Shown: one piece after another, positions 49,391 to 60,145 of the stretch
Layout: the number at the start of each line of letters is the position of its first letter
Position numbering within the stretch: the stretch's first letter is position 1
From: Roseovarius gahaiensis
GTDB lineage: Bacteria; Pseudomonadota; Alphaproteobacteria; Rhodobacterales; Rhodobacteraceae
NCBI RefSeq assembly: GCF_011601345.1
Contig: NZ_JAAORB010000003.1
Location: 158,416-222,415 of the forward strand
Length of the DNA stretch: 64,000 bases
Reading direction: 5' to 3'
Notes under the pieces: generated by a model
The model's database searches: none
What the model saw: the letters and a program-made list of their open reading frames with translations, nothing else
Told to the model about the DNA's origin: nothing
Made by a program: the position numbers and the translations under genes

Positions 49391-50715
49391 CTCCGTTTCT
49401 TTTCAGCGGCTTTGGCCGCAGATAACACATCTTGCGCTCGGCGCCAGCCGGTTGAGCCGCGCGGCAAAAGGTCAGATGCACGTTGCGCGTGTAGCCCGGC
49501 ATCCTCAAGCCGGCCCATCATGGCGTAGCGTTCGGACGTGACAAGCGAGGCCATGCCCTTGTCGCCCTGTTTGGCGTAGGCGGCGGCCAGATCGCGCATC
49601 ACCCGCGCGTCGCGGCCATCCAGTGCACGGGCCTTTTCAAGATATTGCTGGGCTTTGCCGATTTGTCCCTGCGCCATGAGCGCGCGGCCATAAGAGCCAA
49701 GGATCAACGCGTTGTCGGGGGCCATGTTGACCGCCCGGCCATAGGCGTTGACCGCGGCGGAAAAATTGCGGCTTTCCATCAGGATCTGACCCTTGAGTTC
49801 TTGCAGGAACGGGTCATTCGGGCGTTGCGCGATGGCTTGGTCCATTGCGCGGATCGCCTTGTTGGTTTGCGAGCGTCGGTGGTGGGCCACCGCCTGCCGC
49901 ATCAGTTTGATATCGGCATAGCCGGATTCCCCGGCGCGGGTCAGTGTCCATTTCGGCGAGCGTTGGAAGGCCGACAACTTGCCCTTGGCGCGGGCGAACC
50001 AATAGTCATGAACGGGCTGTGCGCGGGCCTTGTCGGCATAGGCGTCGGCAAGGCGGCGGACCACGCGGAAGCGATCCGCCGACAGCGGGTGCGTGCGCGC
50101 ATAGGGGTCTTGGCGATACCGGCTTAGCGCCTCTTGGCCGCGGAAAATATCCATGACCGCAACGGCGCCTTGTGTGTCAATCCCGGCATTGGCCATGAAC
50201 CGCAGGCCCGATTGGTCAGCGGCGTTTTCTTCGGCGCGGGTGTGCGACATGAACATTCGCATGGCCGAATTCGAGGCACCGATGGCGGCTGCGCCCGCCG
50301 CCTCGCCAGCACCGGCCGCGATCGCCGCTGCGGCTGCCAATGCCGCGCCCAAACCGGCGGCGCTGCGCGCGGTGCGCATGTTCAGCGTTCGGCGCGTTAG
50401 ATGGCCGTTGGCGATATGGGCGGCCTCGTGCGCGATGACGGCCTGTAGCATCGCCGCATTGTCCATTTTCAGCAACAGCCCCGAGTGGATGAAGATATGA
50501 TCACGATCGACGACAAACGCATTCAGATTGCGGTCGTCGATGATCAGGATATCGACCCGCGTCGGGCTAAGCCCGGCCGCTTTCAGCAACGGTGCGGCCA
50601 GCTGTTTCATGGCGTGTTCGATATCGGGGTCGCGCAAAAGGGTCAGCGCCCGCGCCGGGGAGGACAGCGTCAAGCCGATCAGGGCGCTGATAAGAAGAAG
50701 GCGAAGAAGGTGCAT
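49387..50715 (-). CDS. BepA-like M48 metalloprotease with TPR domain
   Basis: A 442-residue periplasmic zinc protease. A signal peptide (about 1-23) precedes an M48 domain with HEAAH at 96-100 (AVIAHEAAHIANGH) and the third ligand in EENAADQSGL near residue 160. A C-terminal TPR region (about 265-430) follows. This is the architecture of BepA/YfgC, which assists or degrades outer-membrane proteins such as LptD. DsbA family members also act on LptD, so its neighbours in the operon make functional sense. It diverges from the aminotransferase gene. Confidence 0.88.
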   Translation of the reverse strand: MHLLRLLLISALIGLTLSSPARALTLLRDPDIEHAMKQLAAPLLKAAGLSPTRVDILIIDDRNLNAFVVDRDHIFIHSGLLLKMDNAAMLQAVIAHEAAHIANGHLTRRTLNMRTARSAAGLGAALAAAAAIAAGAGEAAGAAAIGASNSAMRMFMSHTRAEENAADQSGLRFMANAGIDTQGAVAVMDIFRGQEALSRYRQDPYARTHPLSADRFRVVRRLADAYADKARAQPVHDYWFARAKGKLSAFQRSPKWTLTRAGESGYADIKLMRQAVAHHRRSQTNKAIRAMDQAIAQRPNDPFLQELKGQILMESRNFSAAVNAYGRAVNMAPDNALILGSYGRALMAQGQIGKAQQYLEKARALDGRDARVMRDLAAAYAKQGDKGMASLVTSERYAMMGRLEDAGLHAQRASDLLPRGSTGWRRAQDVLSAAKAAEKKRR

Positions 50716-50778
50716 TGACGGCAGGCCTTTTTCCGGGCGAAACGGAACCGATAGTAGAACCAGTTTAGGAACAAAGCG

Positions 50779-51930
50779 ATGCGGAACTCAACCCGATCCG
50801 AAGTCGATCCCTTTATTGTGATGGATGTCATGGAGGCCGCGCGCCGCGCCGAAGAGGCTGGCCGCGACATCATCCACATGGAGGTTGGCCAACCGGGCAC
50901 ACCCGCACCGCAAGGCGCGCGCGATGCTTTGGCGCGTGCGATGGCGGATCAGCCGATGGGGTATACCGTGGCGCTTGGGCTGCCTGCGCTGCGCGCGCGG
51001 ATCGCGCAATTGTATGGTGAATGGTATGATTTGGACCTGAACTCGGATCGTGTGGTGATCACACCGGGCAGTTCGGGCGCGTTTATTCTGGCGTTCACCG
51101 CCCTGTTTGATGCGGGCGACCGGGTGGGCATCGGCGCGCCGGGCTATCCCAGTTACCGGCAAATCCTGCGCGCGCTGGATCTTGTGCCGGTGGATATCGA
51201 AACGGCGGCGGAAAACCGCCTGCAGCCGGTGCCTGCCGATCTGACCGGGCAGGACTTGCAAGGGCTGATGGTGGCCAGCCCGGCCAACCCGTCGGGCACC
51301 ATGCTGGGCCGTGATGATATGTCGGCCCTGATAGACGCGGCGTCTGCGCAGGGCGCAAGTTTCATCAGCGATGAAATTTATCACGGCATCGAATACGAGG
51401 CCAAGGCGGTGACGGCGCTTGAAATCACCGACGAGGCCTATGTGATCAACTCCTTCTCGAAGTATTTCAGCATGACCGGCTGGCGGGTGGGCTGGATGGT
51501 GGTGCCCGAGGATCATGTGCGCGTGATCGAACGGCTAGCGCAGAACCTGTTCATCTGCCCGCCGCATGCCAGTCAGGTTGCCGCCTTGGCCGCGATGGAG
51601 TGTCACGACGAATTGCAGGCCAACATGGATGTCTACCGCGCCAACCGCGCCTTGATGCTGGACGGCTTGCCCAAGGCCGGGTTCGACCGGATCGCGCCGC
51701 CCGATGGTGCGTTTTATGTCTATGCCGATGTCAGCCATCTGACTGATGACAGCCGCGCCTTTGCCGCCGAGATACTGGACAAGGCCGGGGTGGCGGTGAC
51801 GCCGGGGCTGGATTTTGACCCGGTGCGCGGCGCGGGCACGATCCGGTTTTCCTATGCCCGTGCCACAGCGGATATCAAGGAAGGTCTGGCGCGGCTGGCG
51901 CGGTTCATGGGCGACCGTGGCGCGGCTTGA
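50779..51930 (+). CDS. PLP-dependent class I/II aminotransferase
   Basis: A 383-residue fold-type I aminotransferase. The PLP lysine is in NSFSKYFSMTGWRVGW (about residue 224) and the conserved arginine in FSYARA near the end (about 363); TPGSSGAFILAF near residue 95 and VASPANPSGT near residue 165 also match the family. The amino acid and oxoacid used cannot be assigned; aspartate/aromatic-type or alanine-type activity is plausible. It stands alone between the BepA-like gene (divergent) and the amidase gene. Confidence 0.88.
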   Translation: MRNSTRSEVDPFIVMDVMEAARRAEEAGRDIIHMEVGQPGTPAPQGARDALARAMADQPMGYTVALGLPALRARIAQLYGEWYDLDLNSDRVVITPGSSGAFILAFTALFDAGDRVGIGAPGYPSYRQILRALDLVPVDIETAAENRLQPVPADLTGQDLQGLMVASPANPSGTMLGRDDMSALIDAASAQGASFISDEIYHGIEYEAKAVTALEITDEAYVINSFSKYFSMTGWRVGWMVVPEDHVRVIERLAQNLFICPPHASQVAALAAMECHDELQANMDVYRANRALMLDGLPKAGFDRIAPPDGAFYVYADVSHLTDDSRAFAAEILDKAGVAVTPGLDFDPVRGAGTIRFSYARATADIKEGLARLARFMGDRGAA

Positions 51931-52040
51931 CGGGACGTTGTTGGACTATAATGGCAAGAAGACCGGGCAGGGTTGATGCATTGCCTGCGGCCATGGTGTA
52001 GCCTGACGACCAAGGCAGGCCAAAACAGCGGGTGAGTGGT

Positions 52041-53264
52041 ATGATAAAGGTGGTTCTGGCGGCGGTGCTGTCGGTGTGGGGTATGGTGGCGGTTGCGCAA
52101 GATCGCGATTTCAGTGGCCTTGCCCGGCTTGACGCCGAGTCCAGCGGCATCGAGGATGGCGGGCGCAATGTGGACATCGGGCTGAGCCTGAGCCAAGGCG
52201 TGCCTTACCGGATCTTTACGCTGGATGACCCACGCCGCTTGGTGCTGGACTTCCGCGAAGTGGAGTGGCGCGGTTTGGACGCAAGTGCACTCAATCGCAG
52301 CGAAAAGGTGCTGAACGTGCGGGTTGGTGGGTTCCGGCCCGGATGGTCGCGGATGGTGCTGGATCTGGCCGAGCCACTGGGCCCGGCGCAGGTGGGTCTG
52401 CGCATTGACGAGGTGACAGGCCGCGCGCGCCTTGAGTTGGAGTTGCAGCCTGTGACACAGGATGCGTTCGCGCAATCAGCAGGCGCGCCGGATTTGCCGG
52501 GATGGGCTGTGCCGGGCCGCTCCCTGAAATCTGAAAAACGTCCCCGCCAGCGTGGCGAAGCCCCGCTGGTTGTGGTTTTGGATCCGGGTCATGGCGGCAT
52601 TGATCCCGGGGCCGAGGCTGGCGAAGTGGCCGAGAAAGACCTGATGCTGACCTTCGCCCGCGAGTTGCAGGAGGTGTTGCTGCGCGCGGGTGGGTTCGAG
52701 GTGGCGCTGACGCGTGAGGACGACAGTTTTGTCTCGCTAGAACGCCGGGTGGCCTTGGCACACCGGATGCAGGCCGATGTGTTCCTGTCACTGCATGCCG
52801 ACGCCTTAAGCGAGGGGCGCGCGCATGGCGCGACGGTTTACACCCTGTCCGACAGCGCCAGTGACAAGGCCAGCGCGGCCTTGGCCGAGCGTCACAACCG
52901 CGCCGACATGCTGGCCGGGGTGGACCTGCGCGGTAAGGATGATGTGGTGGCCGATGTGCTGATGGATCTGGCGCGGCTGGAAACCCAGCCCCGCGCCGAG
53001 CGGCTGGCCGATACGATCCGCGCAGGTATCGCAAATCACGGCTTGCCGCTGCATTCGCGGCCTTTGCGACAAGCCGGGTTTTCGGTGCTCAAAGCGCCTG
53101 ATATCCCGTCGATCCTGTTGGAGTTGGGGTTCATGTCCAGTCCGCGGGATTTGACGCATCTGACCGATCCAGCGTGGCGGGCGAAAATGGCGCAGGCGGT
53201 GCATGATGCTTTGGCCGAATGGCGCATCACTGATGCCGCCGCCGCCGATCTGGTGCGGCAGTGA
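52041..53264 (+). CDS. N-acetylmuramoyl-L-alanine amidase (AMIN + Amidase_3)
   Basis: A 407-residue exported peptidoglycan amidase that cleaves the bond between MurNAc and the stem peptide, typically at division. A signal peptide (about 1-20) is followed by an AMIN domain (about 30-140, localising at septal peptidoglycan) and an Amidase_3 catalytic domain with zinc ligands in LDPGHGGIDPGA (about 180), a Glu in LTREDD (about 230), His in FLSLHADA (about 260) and Glu in LLELGFMSS (about 365). GTG 52032 is an alternative start. PBP1A follows, 89 bp away, on the same strand. Confidence 0.9.
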   Translation: MIKVVLAAVLSVWGMVAVAQDRDFSGLARLDAESSGIEDGGRNVDIGLSLSQGVPYRIFTLDDPRRLVLDFREVEWRGLDASALNRSEKVLNVRVGGFRPGWSRMVLDLAEPLGPAQVGLRIDEVTGRARLELELQPVTQDAFAQSAGAPDLPGWAVPGRSLKSEKRPRQRGEAPLVVVLDPGHGGIDPGAEAGEVAEKDLMLTFARELQEVLLRAGGFEVALTREDDSFVSLERRVALAHRMQADVFLSLHADALSEGRAHGATVYTLSDSASDKASAALAERHNRADMLAGVDLRGKDDVVADVLMDLARLETQPRAERLADTIRAGIANHGLPLHSRPLRQAGFSVLKAPDIPSILLELGFMSSPRDLTHLTDPAWRAKMAQAVHDALAEWRITDAAAADLVRQ

Positions 53265-53353
53265 CATGCCGGTCACGACAAACATTGAATATGTGTTTTG
53301 ACGGTTTTGCCGCAGATGCCTATATGAGACGGTGAAACCGCACGGGGGCTGAT

Positions 53354-55876
53354 GTGCTACGGGCTATTGGAACATTTTTCGGCACGGTCTTCAGCCTTGT
53401 AAATTTGGGGCTGATGTTGATTGCGCTCAGCATCGCTGCGGTCTTCCATATCTATGGGCAGGACTTGCCCAGCCACGAAAGACTTGCCAACTACACGCCG
53501 CCAACCATCAGCCGGATTTATTCCAGCGAGGGGCGGATCATCGACGAATTTTCCCGCGAACGGCGTTTGTTCACACCGGCCGACGATATTCCCGACTTGG
53601 TCAAGCAGGCTTTTATCAGCGCCGAGGACAAGAATTTCTATTCGCATGGCGGCTATGATGCGCGCGGCATCGCGGCAGCCATTTTTGAGGCGGTCCGCTC
53701 GCGCGGGGAAAACGTGCGCGGTGCGTCGACGATCACTCAGCAGGTCATGAAAAACTTTCTTTTGTCCGGTGACCGCCGGATCGAACGAAAGATCAAAGAG
53801 ATTATTCTTGCCACCCGGATCGAAGAGACCCTGACCAAGGAAAAAATCCTTGAACTGTATCTGAACGAGATTTTCCTTGGCCAGAATTCCTATGGTGTGA
53901 CGGCGGCGGCGCAAACCTACTTCAACAAATCTCTGCGTGAATTGGCCCCGCATGAGGCGGCGATGCTGGCGTCAATGCCGAAAGCCCCGTCAGATTACCA
54001 CCCGGTGCGCAATCGTGACCGGTTGCTGCAACGGCGGGATTTCGTCCTCGAAGAGATGTTCGAAAACGGCTTTATCAATCAGTCAACCTATGAGGCCGAG
54101 ATCGCACAGCCGCTACGCTCGGTGCAAAATGGCGATTTCACGCGGTTCAGCGTGGGCCTTCCGCCACGCGACTATTTCACCGACGAAATTCGCCGCCAGC
54201 TGAGCCAAGACTTTGGCGAGGGCGAATTTTTCAGCGGCGGGTTTAGCGTGCGGGCGACCATCGACCCCGAGATGCAGGAAGAGGCCGCCGAGGGCCTGCG
54301 CCGCCAATTGGAAAAATACGATCGCGACCGGGGTCGCTGGCGTGGCACCGGCGTAGTGTTGCCCGAAGAGGCCCTGACAAACGAAGAGACGTGGCGCAAG
54401 GCATTGTCCGAGGCCCGCGTGCCACGTGATATCACGCTGGATGGCGAGTGGCACCCGGCGGTTGTGCTTGAGATCGAAGCCCAGCAAATGCGGCTTGGCA
54501 TCGACGGGGTAGACGCGGATGAAAACGCCCCACATGTGGTGCCGCGCAGCGATATTGCATGGCTGCCAGGAGATTTCTTCGAGACGTTCAAACGCGGCGA
54601 GGTCGTGTTGGTCCGCAAAATGGTGGACGATGACAGCGGCGCGTTCCTGCGTTGGACCTTGCGGCAGGTGCCCGAAGTGCAGGGCGGCTTTGTGGCAATG
54701 GATGTCAACACTGGCCGGGTCTTGGCCATGCAGGGCGGATTTTCCTACGAGCATTCTGTGTTCAACCGCACCACCCAAGCCAAACGTCAGCCGGGCTCCA
54801 GCTTCAAGCCGTTTGTTTTTGCCGCGGCGTTGGACAGTGGCTATAGCCCGGCGACGATTGTGATCGACGCCCCGATCGAGATTGACACCCCACAAGGGAT
54901 TTGGCGGCCGCGCAACTCGTCGAACAAATTCTACGGCCCGACCCCTCTGCGCACCGGAATCGAGCAGTCCCGGAACCTGATGACAATCCGTCTTGCCCAA
55001 GAGGTTGGTATGGACGTGGTCGCGGATTACGCGGAACGGTTCGGGGTCTATGATGATATGGGTCGGTTTCTTGCCAACTCGCTCGGGTCTGAGGAAACCA
55101 CGCTTTACAACATGGTGGCGGCCTATGCGATGTTTGCCAATGGTGGCGAACGCGTGCGGCCGACATTGGTGGATCGCGTGCAGGATCGCTATGGCAAGAC
55201 GGTTTATGCCCATGACCCGCGTGACTGTGTCGAGTGTGACGATCCGAACATTCCCAGCACACGCGGGCCGCTTATCGTATCGGATCGTGAACGGGTGATG
55301 GATCCGATCACCGCCTATCAGTTGACGTCGATGATGAAAGGCGTGGTTGATCGTGGCACGGCCAGAGGCGCGATTGACCTGCCGGTGCCTGTGGCCGGTA
55401 AGACAGGCACAACAAACGATGCGCGCGACGTTTGGTTTGTCGGCTTTACCAGCAATATCGTTGCAGGCTGCTATATCGGATACGACCAGCCCCGTGGCTT
55501 GGGGCGCGGTGCCTATGGGTCTTCCATGTGTGGCCCGGTGTTTCAGGACTTCATGCAAGAGGCGATCAAGAAATACGGCGGTGGTCCATTCAAAGTGCCG
55601 CCGGGCGGGCAATTCCTGAAAATCGACCGCTTTACAGGCGCACGCCTGCGTGACGATGCCGAGGGGGATTATGTCGTGGCCGAGTATTTCCGCGACGGTG
55701 AAGAGCCTGTGTTCGGCTTCAGCGTGACAGGTGGGTTTGCCATGGGCAACGACCTCGAGCTGTTCGAGCGCGGTGAAAGCGAAGAGGTGAAAGAGGTGAC
55801 AACCTCGACCGGGGAAAAAGCCACGGTCGGCGGCAAAGCCAGCTTTGGCTCGATGAGTTCGGGCGGCTTGTATTAA
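53354..55876 (+). CDS. mrcA: Penicillin-binding protein 1A (bifunctional)
   Basis: An 840-residue class A PBP that polymerises and cross-links peptidoglycan. One N-terminal membrane helix (about 5-30) precedes the GT51 transglycosylase with [13 protein letters not shown] (about 90) and [13 protein letters not shown] (about 125). An OB-like insertion lies between the domains, and the transpeptidase has SSFK in QPGSSFKPF (about 478), SRN in QSRNLMT (about 536) and KTGTTND (about 682). The start GTG 53354 is the best fit. With the AMIN/amidase gene just upstream it forms a wall-remodelling pair. Confidence 0.94.
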   Translation: MLRAIGTFFGTVFSLVNLGLMLIALSIAAVFHIYGQDLPSHERLANYTPPTISRIYSSEGRIIDEFSRERRLFTPADDIPDLVKQAFISAEDKNFYSHGGYDARGIAAAIFEAVRSRGENVRGASTITQQVMKNFLLSGDRRIERKIKEIILATRIEETLTKEKILELYLNEIFLGQNSYGVTAAAQTYFNKSLRELAPHEAAMLASMPKAPSDYHPVRNRDRLLQRRDFVLEEMFENGFINQSTYEAEIAQPLRSVQNGDFTRFSVGLPPRDYFTDEIRRQLSQDFGEGEFFSGGFSVRATIDPEMQEEAAEGLRRQLEKYDRDRGRWRGTGVVLPEEALTNEETWRKALSEARVPRDITLDGEWHPAVVLEIEAQQMRLGIDGVDADENAPHVVPRSDIAWLPGDFFETFKRGEVVLVRKMVDDDSGAFLRWTLRQVPEVQGGFVAMDVNTGRVLAMQGGFSYEHSVFNRTTQAKRQPGSSFKPFVFAAALDSGYSPATIVIDAPIEIDTPQGIWRPRNSSNKFYGPTPLRTGIEQSRNLMTIRLAQEVGMDVVADYAERFGVYDDMGRFLANSLGSEETTLYNMVAAYAMFANGGERVRPTLVDRVQDRYGKTVYAHDPRDCVECDDPNIPSTRGPLIVSDRERVMDPITAYQLTSMMKGVVDRGTARGAIDLPVPVAGKTGTTNDARDVWFVGFTSNIVAGCYIGYDQPRGLGRGAYGSSMCGPVFQDFMQEAIKKYGGGPFKVPPGGQFLKIDRFTGARLRDDAEGDYVVAEYFRDGEEPVFGFSVTGGFAMGNDLELFERGESEEVKEVTTSTGEKATVGGKASFGSMSSGGLY

Positions 55877-55961
55877 AGCGTGCGGTGCATCGGTTGCCAC
55901 ACCTTGCCCGGCCCGGCGCGCTGCGGTATCACCCGCATCTGACCAGACCAAGGACATCAAG

Positions 55962-57089
55962 ATGCGTGCCGAAATCCAAACCCTTGTTTCCGAGATCGAA
56001 ACCTCGCTGGAGTTGTTGCGCCAGCGGATGGGCTGGGAGACCGCCAAGCACCGGCTTGAGGAATTCAATGCGCGGGTCGAAGACCCGACGCTGTGGGATG
56101 ATCCGGCCAATGCGCAAAAACTGATGCGCGAACGTCAAAGCCTTGTCGATGCGTTGGACACCCACGATTCCATTCAGCAAGACCTGAGCGACAACGTCGA
56201 ACTGATCGAAATGGGCGAGATGGAAGGCGACGAAGACGTGATCACCGAGGCCGAGGACACCCTGCGCGCGGTTGCCAAAAAGGCCGCCGCCAAAGAGCTT
56301 GAGGCCCTGCTGAACAACGAAGCGGATGCCAATGACGCCTTTCTGGAAATCAACGCCGGTGCTGGCGGCACTGAAAGCTGTGATTGGGCGTCGATGCTGG
56401 CGCGGATGTATGTCCGCTGGGCGGAGCAGCACGGCTATACGGTCGAGCTGCAGTCAGAAACCGGCGGCGACGAGGCCGGGATCAAATCGGCCGCCTACAA
56501 GATCACCGGCCACAATGCCTATGGTTGGCTGAAATCCGAATCCGGCGTGCACCGGCTGGTGCGCATTTCCCCGTTTGATTCGGCGGCCAAGCGGCACACG
56601 TCGTTTTCGTCGGTCTGGGTGTATCCGGTGGTCGATGACAATATCGAAATCGACGTGAACCCCTCCGATATCCGCATCGACACCTACCGGTCATCGGGCG
56701 CGGGCGGCCAGCACGTTAACACCACCGACTCGGCGGTTAGGATCACGCACATCCCCACAGGGATCGTGGTGACCAGCAGCCAGAAGTCGCAGCACCAAAA
56801 CCGCGACATTGCCATGAAGGCCCTGAAATCGCGGCTGTATCAGCAAGAACTTGATCGCCGCAACGCTGCCATCAACGAAGCGCATGACAACAAGGGCGAT
56901 GCGGGCTGGGGCAATCAGATCAGATCCTATGTCTTGCAGCCCTACCAGATGGTCAAAGACCTGCGCACCGGCGTCGAAACCAGCGATACCAAAGGCGTTT
57001 TGGATGGTGATTTGGATCAATTCATGGCCGCGACGCTGGCGATGAATGTCAGCGGCAAGACCCGCGCCGAAGCGCAGGGCGACGAGTGA
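55962..57089 (+). CDS. prfB: Peptide chain release factor 2 (RF2), no frameshift
   Basis: Releases the peptide at UAA and UGA stop codons. The 375-residue protein has the SPF recognition motif in [12 protein letters not shown] (about residue 205) and GGQ in [12 protein letters not shown] (about 245). The reading frame is continuous from ATG 55962, so the autoregulatory +1 frameshift found in E. coli prfB is absent. It is a separate unit, about 22 kb from prfA-prmC. Confidence 0.96.
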   Translation: MRAEIQTLVSEIETSLELLRQRMGWETAKHRLEEFNARVEDPTLWDDPANAQKLMRERQSLVDALDTHDSIQQDLSDNVELIEMGEMEGDEDVITEAEDTLRAVAKKAAAKELEALLNNEADANDAFLEINAGAGGTESCDWASMLARMYVRWAEQHGYTVELQSETGGDEAGIKSAAYKITGHNAYGWLKSESGVHRLVRISPFDSAAKRHTSFSSVWVYPVVDDNIEIDVNPSDIRIDTYRSSGAGGQHVNTTDSAVRITHIPTGIVVTSSQKSQHQNRDIAMKALKSRLYQQELDRRNAAINEAHDNKGDAGWGNQIRSYVLQPYQMVKDLRTGVETSDTKGVLDGDLDQFMAATLAMNVSGKTRAEAQGDE

Positions 57090-57192
57090 TAGACCGGCCC
57101 GCGCCGCCCCGTTGAACATGTGATCGTGAATTCCACCTTTGCGCACCCGTCCCGTTTGGCTAGGGTTTTGCCAACAGGGAGGAGACAGCGCG

Positions 57193-57981
57193 ATGGAGAT
57201 TGAGGAGAGCAAGCCGCTTGGCGCACCGGAATTGGGGCCGGTCACGTTTGACATGCTGAAACAGGCGTTGCGGCTCGGCTGGGCCGACATGAAGCGCGCG
57301 CCGGGCTATGCACTGATTTTTTCAGGCGTTTACGTGGCCATCGGCTGGTTCATGGTCTGGGTGACATGGATCACGGGCCAAAGCTATTGGTTGATCTTTG
57401 CGGCAGTCGGCTTTCCATTGTTCGGGCCGTTTGCTGCCGTGGGGCTGTATGAGGTCAGCCATCGGCTGGAACAGGGCCTGCCGCTGGAACCAAAAGCGGT
57501 TTTCGGTGTCATCGCACATCAACGGCGGCGTCAATTGCCGTCGATCTGCGCGGTGGTCGTGATCATGTTCCTGTTTTGGTTCTTTCTGGCGCATATGATC
57601 TTTGCGCTGTTTTTGGGGTTTTCGACGATGACCAATATTTCGTCGTCCTATGATGTTTACCTCACGCAAGAGGGGCTGATGATGCTGGGGGTCGGCAGTG
57701 CGGTGGGCGCGGGCTTTGCGCTGTTGTTGTATATGATCACCGTCGTATCGCTGCCCTTGTTGCTGGATCGCGAGGTGGATTTCGTCACCGCGATGATCAG
57801 CAGTTTTCAAACCGTTCTGGGCAGCCCGGCCCCGATGCTGGTCTGGGCCGCGTTTATTGCGCTGTCCACATTCGTGGCGCTGATCCCAGGATTTTTGGGC
57901 CTGTTCCTTGTGTTGCCACTTTTGGGCCATGCCACGTGGCATTTGTATCGGCAGATTTGCAAGGCCGGCGGCACCTGTTGA
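57193..57981 (+). CDS. DUF2189-family membrane protein
   Basis: A 262-residue protein with six or so hydrophobic helices between residues 40 and 260 and an acidic N-terminus. LRLGWADMKRAPGYALIFSGVYV near residue 30 (landmarks GWADMKRAP and GVYVAIGW) and FPLFGPFAAVGLYEVSHRLEQG near residue 75 match DUF2189, a family of unknown function sometimes compared to cytochrome c oxidase subunit I. GGGAGGAGA before ATG 57193 fixes the start; the frame opens 18 codons earlier. Its stop lies 40 bp from the convergent RHH gene. Confidence 0.83.
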   Translation: MEIEESKPLGAPELGPVTFDMLKQALRLGWADMKRAPGYALIFSGVYVAIGWFMVWVTWITGQSYWLIFAAVGFPLFGPFAAVGLYEVSHRLEQGLPLEPKAVFGVIAHQRRRQLPSICAVVVIMFLFWFFLAHMIFALFLGFSTMTNISSSYDVYLTQEGLMMLGVGSAVGAGFALLLYMITVVSLPLLLDREVDFVTAMISSFQTVLGSPAPMLVWAAFIALSTFVALIPGFLGLFLVLPLLGHATWHLYRQICKAGGTC

Positions 57982-58020
57982 CCTTGGCGCGGTTTTGCTG
58001 CGACGGCTGCAACGCTTGGC

Positions 58021-58245
58021 TTAGGTGGCCGTGTCGCGATAATGGCGCAAAACAAACAAGCGGATCGCCGAGGCCAGCCCAATATCAACGCCGCGGGATT
58101 CGTCGATCTGCGCGGCAAGCGCATTGATGGGTTGTTCCTGTTGGCGGGCAATCTCGCAAAACGCCTGCCAGAACTCATCCTCCAGCGAGACACTGGTGCG
58201 ATGACCCTTCAGGGTCAGCGAATGTTTGACGGGTCGCCCTGACAT
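58021..58245 (-). CDS. Ribbon-helix-helix domain protein
   Basis: A 74-residue small DNA-binding protein. The N-terminal VKHSLTLKGHRTSVSLEDEFWQAFCEIA (landmarks RTSVSLEDEFW) fits the strand-helix pattern of the RHH_4 family and the C-terminal half (IRLFVLRHYRD) completes the dimer fold. The frame was chosen by ATG 58245; the longer frame overlaps the intergenic repeat. It follows fumC and the DUF4169 gene on the same strand, a conserved arrangement in Rhodobacterales. Targets are unknown. Confidence 0.8.
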   Translation of the reverse strand: MSGRPVKHSLTLKGHRTSVSLEDEFWQAFCEIARQQEQPINALAAQIDESRGVDIGLASAIRLFVLRHYRDTAT

Positions 58246-58274
58246 TGTCAGTGCCGCGAGTGTCTGGCCGGGCA

Positions 58275-58337
58275 GGGGGCGCTGCCCCCGTCGCCGCAAG
58301 CGGCGACTCCCCCGGAGTATTTTGGGAACAATGAAGG
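58275..58337 (+). repeat. Intergenic hairpin repeat, copy 3
   Basis: Nearly identical to 15893-15955: GGGGGC-GCT-GCCCCC, then GTCGCCGC-AA-GCGGCGAC, then TCCCCCGGAGTATTTTGGG and AACAATGAAGG. The second stem differs from copy 2 by one compensating base pair. It separates the DUF4169 gene (stop 58349) from the RHH gene (start 58245), so on the minus strand it lies inside the probable fumC transcript. Confidence 0.8.
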
Positions 58338-58348
58338 CGGCGGGGCGG

Positions 58349-58528
58349 TCATTCGTCTTCGCGCTTGTGCGCCTCGTGCTGATCGCGGGATTTTTCCGCC
58401 TGCGCGGCATCGTGGTCTTTGTCGGCCTTGCTGCGGCCATGGCGCACGGCGTTTTCATCGGCCTGAACGCGCCGTTCAGCGCGGGCTTTTTTCTTGCGGA
58501 ACTGGTTAAGGTTGATGACGTTGCCCAT
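58349..58528 (-). CDS. DUF4169-family small protein, 59 aa
   Basis: A short gene below most length cut-offs. The peptide begins MGNVINLNQFRKKKAR and has a charged helical body rich in Lys, Arg, Asp and Glu (ENAVRHGRSKADKDHDAAQ, AEKSRDQHEAHKRE), matching DUF4169. Function is unknown; it may bind nucleic acid or act as an adaptor. It lies 92 bp after the start of the fumC-to-RHH gap on the same strand as fumC and is the middle gene of the fumC-DUF4169-RHH cluster. Confidence 0.8.
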   Translation of the reverse strand: MGNVINLNQFRKKKARAERRVQADENAVRHGRSKADKDHDAAQAEKSRDQHEAHKREDE

Positions 58529-58620
58529 GCGTTAAAAATATGCCGAAATTATCATTCGTCCAGTCCAAGTGATCCGGGCGGCCCACAAGACCACCCGGTT
58601 GACGGCCTATGATGACAGGC

Positions 58621-60015
58621 TCAGTCCTTTGGGCCGATCATTTGCTCGGGGCGCACGACGCGGTCGAATGTCGCCTCGTCGACAAAGCCAAGGGCGATGG
58701 CCTCTTGCTTGAGCGTGGTGCCGTTCTTGTGCGCGGTTTTGGCAACCTTGGTGGCATTGTCATAGCCGATTTCGGGCGCAAGTGCTGTGACCAGCATCAG
58801 CGACTCGCGCATCAGTTTCTCGATGCGGTCCTCGTTGGCCTGAATGCCGTTCAGCATCCGTTCGGTAAAGCTGTCGGTGGCGTCGCCCAAAAGCTGGATG
58901 GATTGCAACAGGTTGTAGGACATCATCGGGTTGTAGACGTTCAACTCGAAATGGCCCTGACTGCCGGCAAACTTGATGGCGGCATCGTTGCCCATCACGT
59001 GGGCAGCAACCTGCGTCAGCGCCTCGGCCTGCGTGGGGTTGACCTTGCCGGGCATGATCGACGAGCCGGGTTCGTTTTCCGGCAGGATCAATTCGCCAAG
59101 CCCCGAGCGTGGGCCAGAGCCCAGAAACCGGATGTCATTGGCAATCTTGTAGCAACTGCCCGCCACGGTGGCCAAGGCCCCGGACATGAACACCATCGCG
59201 TCATGCGCGGCCAGCGATTCGAACTTGTTGGGGGCGGTCACGAACGGCAGGCCGGTGATTTCGGCCATATTCGCAGCCACTTGTTCGCCCCAGCCCTGCT
59301 TGGTGTTGAGGCCAGTGCCCACGGCTGTGCCGCCTTGCGCCAACTCGTAGATGCCGGGCAGGGTGGCTTTGATACGGGCAATGCCTTGGCGGATCTGCTG
59401 GGCGTAGCCGGAGAATTCCTGCCCCAAGGTCAGCGGTGTGGCATCTTGGGTATGGGTGCGCCCGATCTTGATGATGTCCTTGAACTCTTCTGCCTTGGCC
59501 TCAAGCCCGGCAAGCAGCTTGTCGAGGCCGGGCAGCAGCACGTCGCGCACACTCATGGCGGTGGCGATGTGCATGGCTGTGGGAAAGGTATCGTTCGAAG
59601 ATTGGCCCATGTTGCAGTGATCATTGGGGTGGACCGGGTCTTTGCTGCCGATCTGGCCGCCAAGGATTTCAATGGCGCGATTGGCGATCACTTCGTTCGC
59701 GTTCATGTTGGATTGCGTGCCCGATCCGGTTTGCCAGACAACCAGCGGGAAATTATCGTCAAAGCGGCCTTCGATCACGTCTCCGGCGGCCTGACTGATG
59801 GCATCGGCCAGCTTGGGATCAAGATCGCCATTGGCCTTGTTGGCCTGCGCACAGGCCTTTTTGATCACGCCAAGCGCGCGCACGATGGCCACGGGCTGTT
59901 TCTCCCATCCGATGGGAAAATTCATGATCGAGCGCTGTGTTTGCGCGCCCCAGTATTTGTCGGCGGGAACGTCCAGTGGGCCGAAGCTGTCGGTCTCGGG
60001 GCGGGTAGCGGTCAT
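58621..60015 (-). CDS. fumC: Class II fumarate hydratase
   Basis: Interconverts fumarate and malate without an iron-sulfur cluster. The 464-residue protein has [14 protein letters not shown] near residue 96, [13 protein letters not shown] near residue 137, and the lyase signature [13 protein letters not shown] near residue 318, with the catalytic serine in the last. The length is typical. It is the first gene of the minus-strand fumC-DUF4169-RHH series. Confidence 0.96.
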   Translation of the reverse strand: MTATRPETDSFGPLDVPADKYWGAQTQRSIMNFPIGWEKQPVAIVRALGVIKKACAQANKANGDLDPKLADAISQAAGDVIEGRFDDNFPLVVWQTGSGTQSNMNANEVIANRAIEILGGQIGSKDPVHPNDHCNMGQSSNDTFPTAMHIATAMSVRDVLLPGLDKLLAGLEAKAEEFKDIIKIGRTHTQDATPLTLGQEFSGYAQQIRQGIARIKATLPGIYELAQGGTAVGTGLNTKQGWGEQVAANMAEITGLPFVTAPNKFESLAAHDAMVFMSGALATVAGSCYKIANDIRFLGSGPRSGLGELILPENEPGSSIMPGKVNPTQAEALTQVAAHVMGNDAAIKFAGSQGHFELNVYNPMMSYNLLQSIQLLGDATDSFTERMLNGIQANEDRIEKLMRESLMLVTALAPEIGYDNATKVAKTAHKNGTTLKQEAIALGFVDEATFDRVVRPEQMIGPKD

Positions 60016-60145
60016 GATCGGATACTCCTACGCGAAAGGTTGCCCTGTCTTAGCGGCTGGAGCAAAAAGATCAATGCTGTATGCAATGGAATACATTATC
60101 GCGCGGCGTGCACCGCTGCTGACGGATGCGCCGACCGCGTGGGTT

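Noticed and set aside
54113..56110. Open frame of 665 codons on the minus strand opposite PBP1A
   Set aside because: It overlaps the whole mrcA gene with its active-site motifs; no recognisable domain is seen in the antisense translation.
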